Shown here piece by piece: positions 1 through 10,073 of a stretch of DNA of 64,000 nucleotides. The DNA is from Isochrysis galbana (Eukaryota > Haptophyta > Isochrysidales > Isochrysidaceae), in NCBI GenBank assembly GCA_018136815.1, contig CM030939.1:2907419-2971418 (forward strand), written 5' to 3'. Position numbers and translations under genes: made by a program. Positions within the stretch are counted from its first letter, which is position 1. Every line of letters begins with the position of its first letter. The notes beneath the pieces were generated by a model. It had not been told where the DNA came from and made no database searches. It saw only the letters and a list, made by a program, of their open reading frames with translations.

Positions 1-3000
1 TAGACGGTGCGTGACGGTGAGCTTCGGCTCCGGGGTTGAGCGGTAGCTCTACCTCCATCACGTGAGTGTGATTCGGGTTAGTCGGGTCAATTGCGAAAGC
101 AGCGATACGTCGGGCCAGTAGACGACGAACTTGTTCACGTTGGGGCATCGAGAGACGGCCCTCGGGGTCGATCTTGGCTGCCTCGAGGAGCTTGCGTTGG
201 TCCTCGTTGAGCGACTCAATCACATCCGGCGAGTTATTGTCACCGACGCGGTGATAAGTTCCAGCGTGAATCTTGAATCGAACCTGTAGCGAAGCTACAG
301 GATGGAACGACGGAAGGTGTAGTGGTTTGGGGTCAGTATTGGCCACCGTAACCGCGATGGTGTGGTCGGATTTCGGCCTCTCTTCTTGAGGGATGACGAG
401 CGGAGAGCTGTCAATAGTCTCGCGTGTAGGGAGTCGGTCCACGAGCATGGCGCAGTCTTCGTGTTCTCGAAGAGCTAGCGGAATTCGGACGTGAAACGTC
501 GCCCGATGATAGGCCGGGATCGTGATAGGTTCATGGGTATATAGGAGGTACTCGGAGCCACAAGACGCCGGCGCTTTGGCGGCAAACTCATCGGCCGTGT
601 TGAAGAGCGGCTCGGAGACTAGCTGGTTGTCGTTTTCGGCGGCTTGCGGCCCTCGGAAGAAGTCAGTCGTGATTGGGTTCGCGGAGGTCGGACAGACCTG
701 TGCACAAGTCATGCTGACAGGGACCACCGCTATCGGTGACGTCGAGACGCGAAAGATCGGCGGAGCGTCGGGGCTTGGACTGCCATTAACCTCAAGAGGA
801 GCCACCGTGGATGGGGCACCGAGGGTGATAGAGCCGTCCGCGCTGTCGGAGGCGAGCTGAATCGAAGCGGCGTGCGTAGCTAAGAAGTCGTTCCCGAGCA
901 GTAGCATCGGGTTGCCTTCAATCACCATGAACGTATGACGAAAGAGAAATCCACCGACGGAGAAAACGATTCGAGCCTTGCCTCGCGTGATAAGAGGTAG
1001 GCCGTCTGGGCCATGGAGCGGTGTCACTACGGCTTGCGGCAGCCGCTCGACGCATGCGTCGTTGGGTAGGCTGGACAAGAGGGAAGTGGTCACGACCGAC
1101 GGGCCAGCTCCGGTGTCAGCGAGTGTGCTGTTGACCGTGAGGGCGGAGTCGGCTAAGATTACTCCTTCTTTGCCGGCAGCCTCGCCGGAGCGGCAGACCA
1201 TTAGATCTCGAACATATAGACAATGCCTTGGGTAGGCAGATGGTAGGGTATCCACGACGCTCTCCGGCCGGTGCGCGGTCACGTGTGCAATGGTGTCGGA
1301 CAGGGACGGGGTTGGTCGCCAGCGTCGTTGCTCGGGTGAATTCGTCGTCAAACTGGTCGTCGTCTCTTCGGGTACTCCGACTGCCGCTATCGTGGCAGAG
1401 GGCCTAGAGGGGTCGTCCTCGTTGGTAGCGGTACAGGGTGATAGCTTGGGACTAGTGTAGCCCAGGCCTCTCTTGTCGGTGGGGTGCCTCGGGTGGTCGG
1501 ACATCTTTTCCCAATCTTTCTCGAGACGGGCTTGGGCTTCTGTCTTGGGTCTTCGAACTAATGAGGCTAGCTCTTCGGCGCGGATGCCTTTGGCTTCCAC
1601 GAACTCGATCGGCGCTCGGACGGCAGCGGCGAGGTCGGATTCCTCGTCGGCGTTTCGTCCGGCTAGAGCTTGCGCTCTTATTTCGTCAGCGGTTTCGAGC
1701 GTGACGTTGGACCATTTCTGGTCCCCGTTCACTCCGAATGATTGCCATTGTTGGCGCCGCTTCCGGAGAGTCGTCGGCGTCGTCGGACGCGGCGAGCTCG
1801 CGCGTGCCGGAGGCGGGGCGGTCCATGGAGAGAATGGGTCGTGGAGTGTAGACTCGGAGGCGTGGAGTGGCGTGTCGTTGTCGTGGTTATCGTGGGTTTC
1901 TTTTTGGTCTTCGTGGTTGTCTGACTCGGGAGTAGCTGGACGGGAAACAACGGGGTCGGAAGAAACTTCACTCGTTTCCCTCCCCCTCTCATAACGATGA
2001 AGAGCCGACCACGGCTCGTAGGCGGTAGCCTCGGTCGAGCTAAGTGAAGGCCGGTCCAATAGGCTGCACCGCGCGCAAGCGAGTAGCTCTAACGCGGACA
2101 ATTTCTTCGTCGACGTCTGGTCTCGCTGTTGGCTCAAATGTCGAAGAAGAACAGGCATCCAATGGATCGCCATCGCTCCAGCTACACCGACGTAGGTGCG
2201 GCTGCGAAGAGCGCCACGGTGCGGTGAAGGAGAGAGGTTAGCCATGGCCGACTCACGGCCATCCACGACGCAAGTTGGCTGGAGGGGCGGCAGCCCTTTG
2301 GTGAGGTACAACCCGGTGGCTTTCTGGTGTCCAGTGCCGTGCTCCCAGGGTTGGACGAATTGGGTCGGGGTCAACCCCCCGACTAAACGGCGAGCTTCCG
2401 CATGCATCCGAGGGTTCTCGACCGCTACAAACGGAGCAGTGGCGGAGGCCATTGACTTGAAGACGCGAGCGGCCGACTCAAGAGCGGCACGACGTCCGGG
2501 TTCTTGGGAGAGCCATTGACTGCTGACAGCGGAGAGGTACGTGCAGGGCGGGTGGGCGATGACTAGGTCCCAACCTAGGTTTTGGACATGAAGCGCGTCG
2601 CCTTGGAAGTGGGGCACGTAATCGATCTCGGAAGGATACAAATCGCACGTAGCTACATCAGCACCGGCGAGTAGGAACATGGAGGAGACGACGCCGCTCG
2701 TCTCGCCAACGACGAGAACGCGTGGTGCGTGACAGCCAGACGTCAGCCCGTCTTGGACTCGTTGATTCATCTTCGTGAGCTCAGCGCAAAGCTCATCGAA
2801 GTGCTTGGGTAGCGCGGCGGCAGGCGAGGCTAGGGTGCCATTGCGAGGCCGGCGAAGCTCTTGGGCTGCCTCCGTGAGGTGCCGAGGTAATACCACCGCA
2901 GAGCCGCTCGCTCGTGCACGAAGAGAGGCGAGAGCGTGGAGAGCGGGTGACGGGGTATCATCACGGGTGCCGACATCGGAGTTGTTTTGAGAGGAATCGA

Positions 3001-5038
3001 AGGACTGGATCGCGGACGCATTGATCGCTGCCACGCGCATGATGGTGGTGGCAGTGGTATCGAGAGGCAGGCAATGCTCGGAGGCGGCGACCGGTGGCCG
3101 CAGCGACGTAGGACGAATGGAAGAAGACTCGGATATCGACGACGTAGAGACGGGCTCGGAGGACGGGATTGACGAAGAAACTCGGAGAAGTGGGGTGTCG
3201 GACGGCGGCGACGGACGCCGCGGCCGCGAGACCACCGGTGAGAGACATGAAGGACATGGCTCAGGGACTCGGTTGGGCTGGCTCAATGGGCGTAGAAGCT
3301 CGGTTTGGGAGGCCGCCGTTCCTCGACGTGCAGAGGAGTTGTGGTCACTCTCCATGGTCACGTCGGAAGAGGAAACAGGCCAGGGATCGACGTCGTTGCA
3401 TTCTGTCGTCGGCGGGGTCGGCGCCGGCGAAAGAAGGGACGTGGCTGTCGTAGAAGCCGGCTGCGGGGAAGGCTGGGGCCAGGGTGGTGGCTCTGCGGCA
3501 GCGGCTGGCGTGGGTAGTGGCCGAAGAGGTTCTGCAATGCGAAGCATTCTTCGGAGGACTTGGCTCGGGCTAGCGGGTGGATGAACCGCTGAAATTACGG
3601 TGGATTCAGACTCGAATTCGGAAGACTCGGCGACTTGAGAGGGGCTAGGAGACGGCTGTTCAAGCTCCTCCAGGGCTCTCGGTTGATGGGGTGGCGTGGG
3701 AACGCCGGTGGTCGACCGCGGACTCCGCGGTGACGTTAATTTGTACTCGGACTCGGACTCGTCGTTTCTGGCGTGCTGGACGCCAATAACAGGGCTAACT
3801 TTCGAAATGGGAACGGACGGGGCCGGCTCAAAGGTGAAGCCCCCTGGCGTCGCAACCGTCGGTGAGGACGAAGCTGAAGCTTGTGATGACAATAGGGGCA
3901 CGGTGGCCAGCACCGGTTGGCTCGGTGCGGCCGAAATCTCGGACTCGGTGACGGGCTTGATTACGCGGGCTCGGGATGCACTGTCTTGTGCGATTGGACT
4001 CGGACTCGGAACGGAAACGGAAGGGATCGGCTCGGCGGCGTGCAGCCTGCTGGAGTGGCAGGCCGGCTGCGGCGAGACTCGGAACGGTGGCTCGGACAAG
4101 GACACAGTGGCTGTCGTCGAGGGCTTCGGCGTCAGCTTGTGTTTGGACTCGATACGCGGTGGCTCGTGAAACGGGGCTCGGTTGTGGTTGGAATTCTGGA
4201 AGTGACCGGAGATTCCAAATGACTCAGACTCGGGGCGCGGAGGACCGAAGGTGAACACTCCCGCGGAAGGAGTGGTCGTCGGAGGCTCAATGAGTGGCTG
4301 GAGCTCCGTTAATCCTGCGGTCGACCGCGTGGTAGGACTCGGTGACGTTGTAAACTCGGACTCGGACTCGGACTCGGACTCGGATGGCTCAGAACGGGGT
4401 TTGCTCAAAACAGGCTTGGACTCGGACTCGAAAGAAAGTGGGGAAGAACCGGAGAACTGCGCCTCCATCGTCGTAGTAATGGAGACTGGTGATACCGGTG
4501 ATGACTGGACTGGGCTCAGACTCGTAGATGGGCTCGCGGTGGCGTAAGACGAAGAGGGTAATTCTGAACGTGACTTGGACTCGGACTCGTACTCGGGAGA
4601 CGTTTTGTGGCTCGGACATGCGAAATTTGATTTGAGAGATTGAAGGTTGGATTGGGCCTGCGGCGGCTGGATTTTCGCAGACCGTGAGGTCTTGGACTGG
4701 TGATGCTTGGGGAGTGGCGGGGGGTAGCGGTTGAGCGGCTTGAGTTGATAGAGAGGCGGTGACGGTTGACTTGGTTTTGAGGACTCGTGCGTGATATCGA
4801 GAATCAGGATGGAATCATCGGCATTGGGAGAAATAGGGGCAATCGGCGAGGGGGCAGGAGAAAGAGGGGGATGGAGGTGGTAGGGCTTGTCTGGAACTTG
4901 GGGAATCTTGGGGTACCGGTTGGAGGCCGTAGAAGTACTCGGCCGTAGCGTAATACGATCTTTTGGTGGGTGGCGTTCAGGCCCACTACCCTGGACTGGT
5001 AGCGGGGTAACAGCGCGGACGTGGGCCCCGCCGGCGAC
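1..5038 (-). CDS. Retroelement pol polyprotein, partial: linker, methyltransferase-like domain, aspartic protease
   Basis: Reading by hand from 5038 to 1 I find one open minus-strand frame of about 1,679 codons; it has no local ATG and directly follows a UAG (5041-5039), so it is probably expressed by readthrough or recoding. Positions 5038-3000 encode a Ser/Pro/Thr/Glu-rich linker with ESESES runs, presumably disordered. About 2725-2155 encode a compact SAM-methyltransferase-like domain: LVVGETSG (motif I), WDLVIAHPPCTYL with a candidate catalytic Cys (2543-2570), FVAVENP (motif VI-like), QPWEHGTG and RSRTYVGVAGAMA. After another linker, LADTGAGPS (about 1100-1125) is the active site of a retropepsin, with LLGNDFLATH near 900 as its second conserved block. 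The last residues, ending VELPLNPGAEAHRHAP, match the segment that precedes reverse transcriptase. The frame is truncated by the window edge. Confidence 0.85.
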
Positions 5039-5159
5039 CTACTGGGCCGGACGGAGAACGACCATCGTGCGGAGGCGGCGGTGGACTTCTGGGTCGTTAC
5101 CACACTCGCCACTGCCGCCTTCGCAGAGAAAACGAATGTACGGTTGGCAAACGACGGGG

Positions 5160-5999
5160 TTATGAGCTCCGTCGCCCGTGCCATACTTCCACAGGTCGGT
5201 CTGCCTCGGGCGTACCAGATGGGGCCCGGGGACGAAAGGCGCAGTACGCGCAGCCGTTGGCGTCGGTCCACTCCTTGACGTCGCGGTCTAGGTCGTCGAG
5301 ACGCGGCGCCGTCATGGTGGCATCGGAGGGCCGGCAGCGCGTGAGCGCAGCGCGAAGGGCCGGGTGACCAGCGTAACGAGAAATTTGCCAGAAGCGGGCT
5401 CGAGCTCGAGACCAGCTACCTGGATCCCATTCCGAGAGGCCCGAATCGGCCGGAAGCCCAAGGCCGTTCGGAGGGGGATCACATTGGCGACGAGAAGACG
5501 TGATTTTGCCGAGAGGACGGTCAAGAAGTGCGTCCGGTAACGGAGACGATGCGGAGTAATTCGTAGGCGGAGGCGGAGCCCGACGATTGTCAGCGCCAGT
5601 CGCCTTGCGGTTCGAGTTGTTGTTTTGCAATTTTAATGCCTCGGTCACCGCCGCTTGGACGGCGGCGACCATCGAAGCCGTAGTGTCCGCGGGGTTAGAG
5701 GCAGCCTTAGCAACCTTGGCAGTTTTGGTGGACTTGGAAGTAGTCGCCGGCGGCGTCACGGCGGCGACCGTGACCGACGTTTGTTGTTGGCCAGCACGGG
5801 ACTGTTCGTACGGGCTCAAGTAGCGTTGGCAGAGGTTGACGCACGAAAGGGCCGAACGAGGAAGCTCGTGGTTCTCGACGCGGAAGCGAGTCTTTGCAAG
5901 ATACTCGCCGAACTTGGTCGCGTTATCCACGCCGCGAGCCGCGTCGACCTTGTCGTTCCGAATGATGGACTCGAATCGTTGATTGATATCGTGCGACAT
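5160..5999 (-). CDS. Retroelement ORF2, nucleocapsid-like with Cys/His cluster
   Basis: A 279-residue ORF starting 12 bases after the gag stop, in the same frame: the gag UAG is followed by four sense codons and then this ATG, so it could be reached by stop readthrough or by reinitiation. It begins MSHDINQRFESIIRND and has an Ala/Thr/Lys-rich middle and an Asn-rich stretch. Near the end, around 5245, it contains CAYC; then the coding signal moves to another frame, where GAHNPVVC and two more Cys follow before a UAG at 5041-5039. The likely zinc-binding cluster (C-x2-C...H-x4-C) is therefore split by a one-base shift near 5238-5244. It could be a programmed frameshift or a mutation. Together with gag it would supply the RNA-binding part of the particle. 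Confidence 0.65.
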   Translation of the reverse strand: MSHDINQRFESIIRNDKVDAARGVDNATKFGEYLAKTRFRVENHELPRSALSCVNLCQRYLSPYEQSRAGQQQTSVTVAAVTPPATTSKSTKTAKVAKAASNPADTTASMVAAVQAAVTEALKLQNNNSNRKATGADNRRAPPPPTNYSASSPLPDALLDRPLGKITSSRRQCDPPPNGLGLPADSGLSEWDPGSWSRARARFWQISRYAGHPALRAALTRCRPSDATMTAPRLDDLDRDVKEWTDANGCAYCAFRPRAPSGTPEADRPVEVWHGRRSS

Positions 6000-6011
6000 G
6001 TTCGGGTGGTC

Positions 6012-7835
6012 CTAGACTGTCGTGGCATCCACCTTCGCGTCACCCATCTTGCGGACGTACGCCCGCACCAAATTCTTGGATAACTCTAAGAGATCGGAGC
6101 CGGCCTCACGAGCTACGAGCCGGTCCCACTCCATGGAGGCGGAGTCTTTGGCGAAGCCGGGCACGTTGGCCGCGAAAGTGGCGTCGCACTTGCGGAGAAG
6201 CACGTCGCAGGCCAGCGCGGGGTTGAGAGAGAGGACCGGGTCTTCGGCGAGATCGAGGAGGAAGGCGTAAATCCTTTGGTTGCCGGTGGTGCACAAGTTG
6301 GCGGCCGCTAGTAAGGATGTAAAGATTTCGCGGTGGTCGCAGCCGAGCGAGAGGGCGCGCTCGAGCGGCTTGATGAAGGACAGACGAAAATCGTTCCAGG
6401 AGGTGGCCGCTGCCTGGACGTTGTCCGAGGCCAGGCCCTTGGGGAACTTGATCTCGGAAAGCTCTTTGCCCATTCGGACTTGGTGATGGAGGGTGCGGTC
6501 GAGGAAGAAGCGGCTCCGAGCCCACTTGGTCACGTGCTCCTTCTCGAAAAACACGCGGTAGTGCCAAACATTGCCGGCCCGAGAGAGGCCGCCGTTGAGA
6601 ATGGCGTGGATGAGCTCGAAATCGTCGGACTTCCTGTAGAGAGAGGCTACCTCGTAGGCGGCATCCTCAAACAGTTGGTCCCACGAGGCTAGGATGACCT
6701 CTCGCTCAGAAACATCACCGGCGAGGCTTGGATCGACGGGATGGCGCCGAGCCGCCGGATTTGGAAGCGAGCGGAGGCCCGCGACGGTGGGTGGAGGTTG
6801 GGGATCAGAAACGGGCTTGGCGGGCGAGACAGGAACAGGCGTATTGGGTTCGGGATCGGAAATCGGATTCGGCGGAACGGAGAACGGCGCGGCGGGCAAA
6901 GATTGAGAAGGGAGCTTGACCGAGGCAGGGGGAGCACCAATGGAGTTGTCTCCTTCTTCCACAAGCGGTGGCGAAGTTTCGACTCGAGACGAAGTCGTAG
7001 TGCCCGCGTGGCCCTGTAGAATGTTGAGTATCGCTTTGAAGGTAGACCCCACCTCTCGCTGAAATTCTTCGTGGCGCTGGGCGGCTTGGAGGGTAGAGGA
7101 CTCGAGGCGGTCGACAGCGCCGCGGAGAGCCTCGATCTGGACTTGTTGGTCCATGATTTGGGCGGCGCCGACGGTGGCGGTCGGAGGTGGAACGAAGTTA
7201 CGCTTGGGGTACGAGTACGTCGACGACGGGGGTGGAACAAACTCTTCACATGGTGGGGGCTCGAAAGGAGGGAGGGACCGGACGGAATCCACATCATCTT
7301 CAGCACCAACCACAGAGGGATTGAGAGAGGAATGAACACTTGGCAAAGGATCAGCAAAAGAAAGGAGAGGAAAGGCCGCCGGTGGAGCAACAGACGAGGT
7401 TAGAGGACCCATTCCAGCTCCAGTTGACGGGGTGTGAGTAGAGGCCCGCGGAGGCGGCGGAACTTCGACCGTCGGCGCGGAGAGGCGAGAGCAGGGGGGA
7501 ACTGGCTCGGAAGGGCTCTCTTTTGAAGAAGGGAGGGGTCCCAAGAGGCTCTCTTCCCCAGGAGACTTCGACCCAAACGGTTCGGAAAGAGAAGAAGAAG
7601 AGACGGGCTCATGACGCGGGGACAATGAAGATTCCTCAAGGGAAGAACTCGACGTGACGACCGGAGCCGAAGGCACGAGCGAAGATTTTGTGCTTGTCAG
7701 AGCAAGGCTCATCTCACTCTTGGTGATGGCCTGCGAGGGCGCGCCGGCAGCTAGCGCGGAGTGCGGTTCTTGCGGGGAGCTCATGGAGCTTTCCTCGGGG
7801 GTGACTACGGGCATGGTGATCGACGCACGACGCAC
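6012..7835 (-). CDS. Gag-like capsid protein of the retroelement
   Basis: A 607-residue ORF. The first 330 residues are Ser/Pro-rich and low in complexity (TPEESSMSSPQEPHSALAAG near the start). The C-terminal 270 residues look globular and helical (for example ASWDQLFEDAAYEVASLYRK and EHVTKWARSRFFLDRTLHHQ), as expected of a capsid domain. It ends in UAG (6014-6012) and the frame stays open afterwards into the next ORF. The first 12 codons and about 125 bases upstream recur at 20783-20948. I recognise it by position ahead of the zinc-finger and protease frames rather than by a sequence family, so the gag label rests on context. Confidence 0.7.
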   Translation of the reverse strand: MRRASITMPVVTPEESSMSSPQEPHSALAAGAPSQAITKSEMSLALTSTKSSLVPSAPVVTSSSSLEESSLSPRHEPVSSSSLSEPFGSKSPGEESLLGPLPSSKESPSEPVPPCSRLSAPTVEVPPPPRASTHTPSTGAGMGPLTSSVAPPAAFPLLSFADPLPSVHSSLNPSVVGAEDDVDSVRSLPPFEPPPCEEFVPPPSSTYSYPKRNFVPPPTATVGAAQIMDQQVQIEALRGAVDRLESSTLQAAQRHEEFQREVGSTFKAILNILQGHAGTTTSSRVETSPPLVEEGDNSIGAPPASVKLPSQSLPAAPFSVPPNPISDPEPNTPVPVSPAKPVSDPQPPPTVAGLRSLPNPAARRHPVDPSLAGDVSEREVILASWDQLFEDAAYEVASLYRKSDDFELIHAILNGGLSRAGNVWHYRVFFEKEHVTKWARSRFFLDRTLHHQVRMGKELSEIKFPKGLASDNVQAAATSWNDFRLSFIKPLERALSLGCDHREIFTSLLAAANLCTTGNQRIYAFLLDLAEDPVLSLNPALACDVLLRKCDATFAANVPGFAKDSASMEWDRLVAREAGSDLLELSKNLVRAYVRKMGDAKVDATTV

Positions 7836-8449
7836 GACGCACGGAGGGCGTGGAAGTGTGGAAGGAGGCTTGTGGGAGGTGGTGGCAGGCGACTGGGGGT
7901 GGCTCAGGCGCGTGCTTGGCTTGTATTGACTCGTTGACTCGGGGTATAGACTCGGGAACTCGGGGGGACTCGCTTGGGAACACGGTGGGACTCGACGAAG
8001 TTCCTACAAAAACACTCACTAGAAACCCAAAAACCAAAGTCCTTGGGCTCAGAAAACTAACGTAAACACTCCGGAATCATACGATAAACAAACCCCTCCC
8101 GCGCGGCGAAGGCTGAGGTCGCGATCGATCGCCATGCGCGAAGAAATACGGAACGAGAGCGCATAACTACGCAAACGAAGCGTTCGGACTATCGTTAAAG
8201 CGAAACTCGTCCGCTTAAGCCAACGCGGAGGGTCGAGGAGAGATCCAAACTCGCGCGGGGGAAGAAGGCGATGTGCGGAGAGACCTTCTAGACAAGCAAC
8301 GAGCAAAGGGCGACGAAACAAGACGCGAGACGCGAGGCGCGTGCCATTCGTTCTACCTTTCTTTTACCGAAACCACGGCGAAACTAACGTTAAACGTCGG
8401 TGCCCCCTCCGCGAGAATCGCGAAGAAGAACGGACGAGATGAAGGCAAT

Positions 8450-8886
8450 CATCGAAGGAATCGCGAGAGGAATCGAAGCGAAGGGGGGGGGAATAACGCG
8501 CGCGGGGGGGGGGAACGAACGACGGCCGGAGGAAACGAACCGCGCACGGAGGAGAAGAACCTCGCGCGGGGGGGGGGATAATATAACGGCCGGAAGCGAC
8601 GGATGGCACGCCGAGGGAAAGAACCTGCCGCGGGGGGGGCGAGGGACCGAGGGCACGGCGGGGCAGCGTGGGAGGGCGCGAGGCCGATCTCGGAACGAGA
8701 TCGCGTCCTTTCCCTCGCGGAGCGCGGAGAGACCCCCCACGAGATATCTTGGGACCGGAGAATGTTTTGGACGAATCTTCCTACCGTCGGCCGAGGAGAG
8801 GCGGACGGAGAGAGAGAGAGAGAGTCTCGCAGAGCGACTGCAGAACGAGAAGTCGAAGTCATGCCGGTTTATTACCTTAAACGAGC
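8450..8886 (-). repeat. Head of the retroelement (LTR-like or 5' untranslated region)
   Basis: Read on the minus strand from 8886, this begins TCGTTTAAGGTAATAAACCG and continues through a GA/CT run and several G/C homopolymer blocks (8 or more Gs at 8487, 8505, 8570 and 8631 on the plus strand). The first 280 bases are nearly identical to 63722-64000 read on the plus strand. It precedes gag and so should contain the promoter. The terminus is defined only by where the two copies stop matching. Confidence 0.6.
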
Positions 8887-8887
8887 C

Positions 8888-9110
8888 AACAATTATAGTA
8901 ACAGCAAAAACAAAATTCGAATCGCAAATTTCGAGATCAAAATCTGCAAACCTGGACTTGAGACCATGGGGAATCCGAATCTGTGTGTCTTGTGCGTCAG
9001 TGGCAACACGGGGAACTGTTCAATTGTAATTGTGAGCGCGTACCTTACACGAATATTCATGCCTACAGCCTTCAGGTGGGCAGGAATACAACAGATTCTG
9101 CTTGCTTTAG
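8888..9110 (+). repeat. Dispersed repeat, copy A
   Basis: The stretch containing TTTCGAGA, CCTGGACTTGAG and GAATCCGAATCTG up to CAGGAATACAAC has a diverged second copy in the same orientation at about 51080-51300, where the same blocks occur in the same order. No coding function is visible. Confidence 0.6.
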
Positions 9111-9138
9111 CGGGCAGCGCGGCAGCGCGCGCGAGGGA

Positions 9139-9530
9139 ATGCGCGGTCAAATGACAAAATGCCTATCGGGACACGCGCGGCCCCGCGCAGGTGGAACGCG
9201 CAGGCGACGCGCAGCGCGCAACGTGAGCGTCGGCCGGTCGGTCGCGCGCAGCGAGTGCGGCGAGCAGCCGGTCCACGGCCGCGAAGGCGGTGGCGGGCAC
9301 CGCCGGCGCACCTCCGACCGCCGCCGCTGCCTCCCCACGCAGTAGGCGGCCCACGCGTGCACAAGGAGTAGCACGGTCCCATCGCGCCGCCCGTGTAGCG
9401 GCAGCAGCGCAGCAGGTGCAGCGGTGCAGCCGCGCAAGCTCCAAGTTGGCCATGGTGCCCGTGCCGAAGAGCAACTCCCCACTTGCCACTTGGCCGTGCA
9501 GCTCCTCGTGCGCGCGCACGCGCGGCACGT
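9139..9530 (+). repeat. Dispersed GC-rich repeat, copy A (second copy at 38539-38960)
   Basis: Starts with GCGCGGTCAAATGACAAAAT and runs through alternating GCGC-rich sequence. The 38.5 kb copy has the same start, the same internal blocks and small indels, in direct orientation. Overlapping ORFs on both strands are alanine/arginine-rich shadows. From 9540 to 9890 the sequence is unique, with a GTGCGTGG run at 9541-9575 and three GGTGTTAAC motifs between 9597 and 9690, but no gene. Confidence 0.75.
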
Positions 9531-9892
9531 AGCATTCAGTGGGTGCGTGAGTGCGTGGGTGCGTGGGTGCACAGTAGTACACAGCACCGGCAGTGTGGTG
9601 TTAACCCGCTGCTGGTACCAACCAACACTTGCAGATTGAGGTGTTAACGCATGTGCCACACCTAGCCAATGGAGGTGTTAACGCAAAGTGGGTCAACACC
9701 GGGTAAACGTGAACCCATACGCCCTGGACGGAAAAGTTGTGTCCAATTAGCTAGTGGGGTTGGCTAGGATAACATCAATTAGTATTTTGGTTTCCTCTTG
9801 GGGTCGCATTTTTTTCGCCCTGTTTACGAGGATCGGGGGTCGGGGTGGTTTTTTTTGTTAATCGCGGACTTGAGACACGATACCGAGTGGAA

Positions 9893-9955
9893 ATCAACAA
9901 CTTCCTGGGAGCGCTGCACGAGTTGGGGAGGAGGGCTGCACGAGCGGGCGGTAAA
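9893..9955 (-). repeat. Isolated copy of the core of the 61.5-kb fold-back unit
   Basis: The text from GAAATCAACAACTTCCTGGG to CACGAGCGGGCGG is the reverse complement of the central part of the tandem units at 61477-62003. It lies just before the promoter region of the fucosyltransferase-like gene and is followed by long C runs at 9969-10050. Confidence 0.75.
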
Positions 9956-10073
9956 ATGATTAGCTCCTCCCCCCCCCCCCCCCCCCCCCCCCGCGGCCCC
10001 CCCCACCCCCCCACGCCTTTCCCTCTCGAAAGCCCCTCCCCCTTCCCTCCCCCACCCCCCACCATTCCTCTCG

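Larger units (their letters stand above)
1..8886 (-). mobile_element. Retroelement with gag, protease and methyltransferase-like domain (5' part)
   Basis: On the minus strand, from right to left, lie a repeated head (about 8886-8450), a gag-like ORF (7835-6012), a second ORF with a Cys/His cluster (5999-5160) and a pol frame open from 5038 to the left edge. The aspartic protease followed by a typical pre-reverse-transcriptase stretch shows that the reverse transcriptase, RNase H and integrase should lie just outside the window. The head sequence recurs in opposite orientation at 63722-64000. I did not identify a clean TG...CA LTR or a primer binding site, so the class (Ty3-like is the best guess from the protease and pre-RT text) is inferred. 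Element order is head, gag, zinc finger, long Ser/Pro/Glu-rich linker, methyltransferase-like domain, linker, protease. Confidence 0.85.

Noticed and set aside
3021-3584. Plus-strand ORFs of 60-190 codons across 1-8000
   Set aside because: They are antisense to the retroelement frames and have repeat-like or frame-shadow composition; the minus frame carries all recognisable motifs.
8939-8985. tRNA-like text around CTGGACTTGAG and GAATCCGAATC
   Set aside because: It does not fold into a cloverleaf by eye and its repeat copy at 51.1 kb is not conserved in possible stems.
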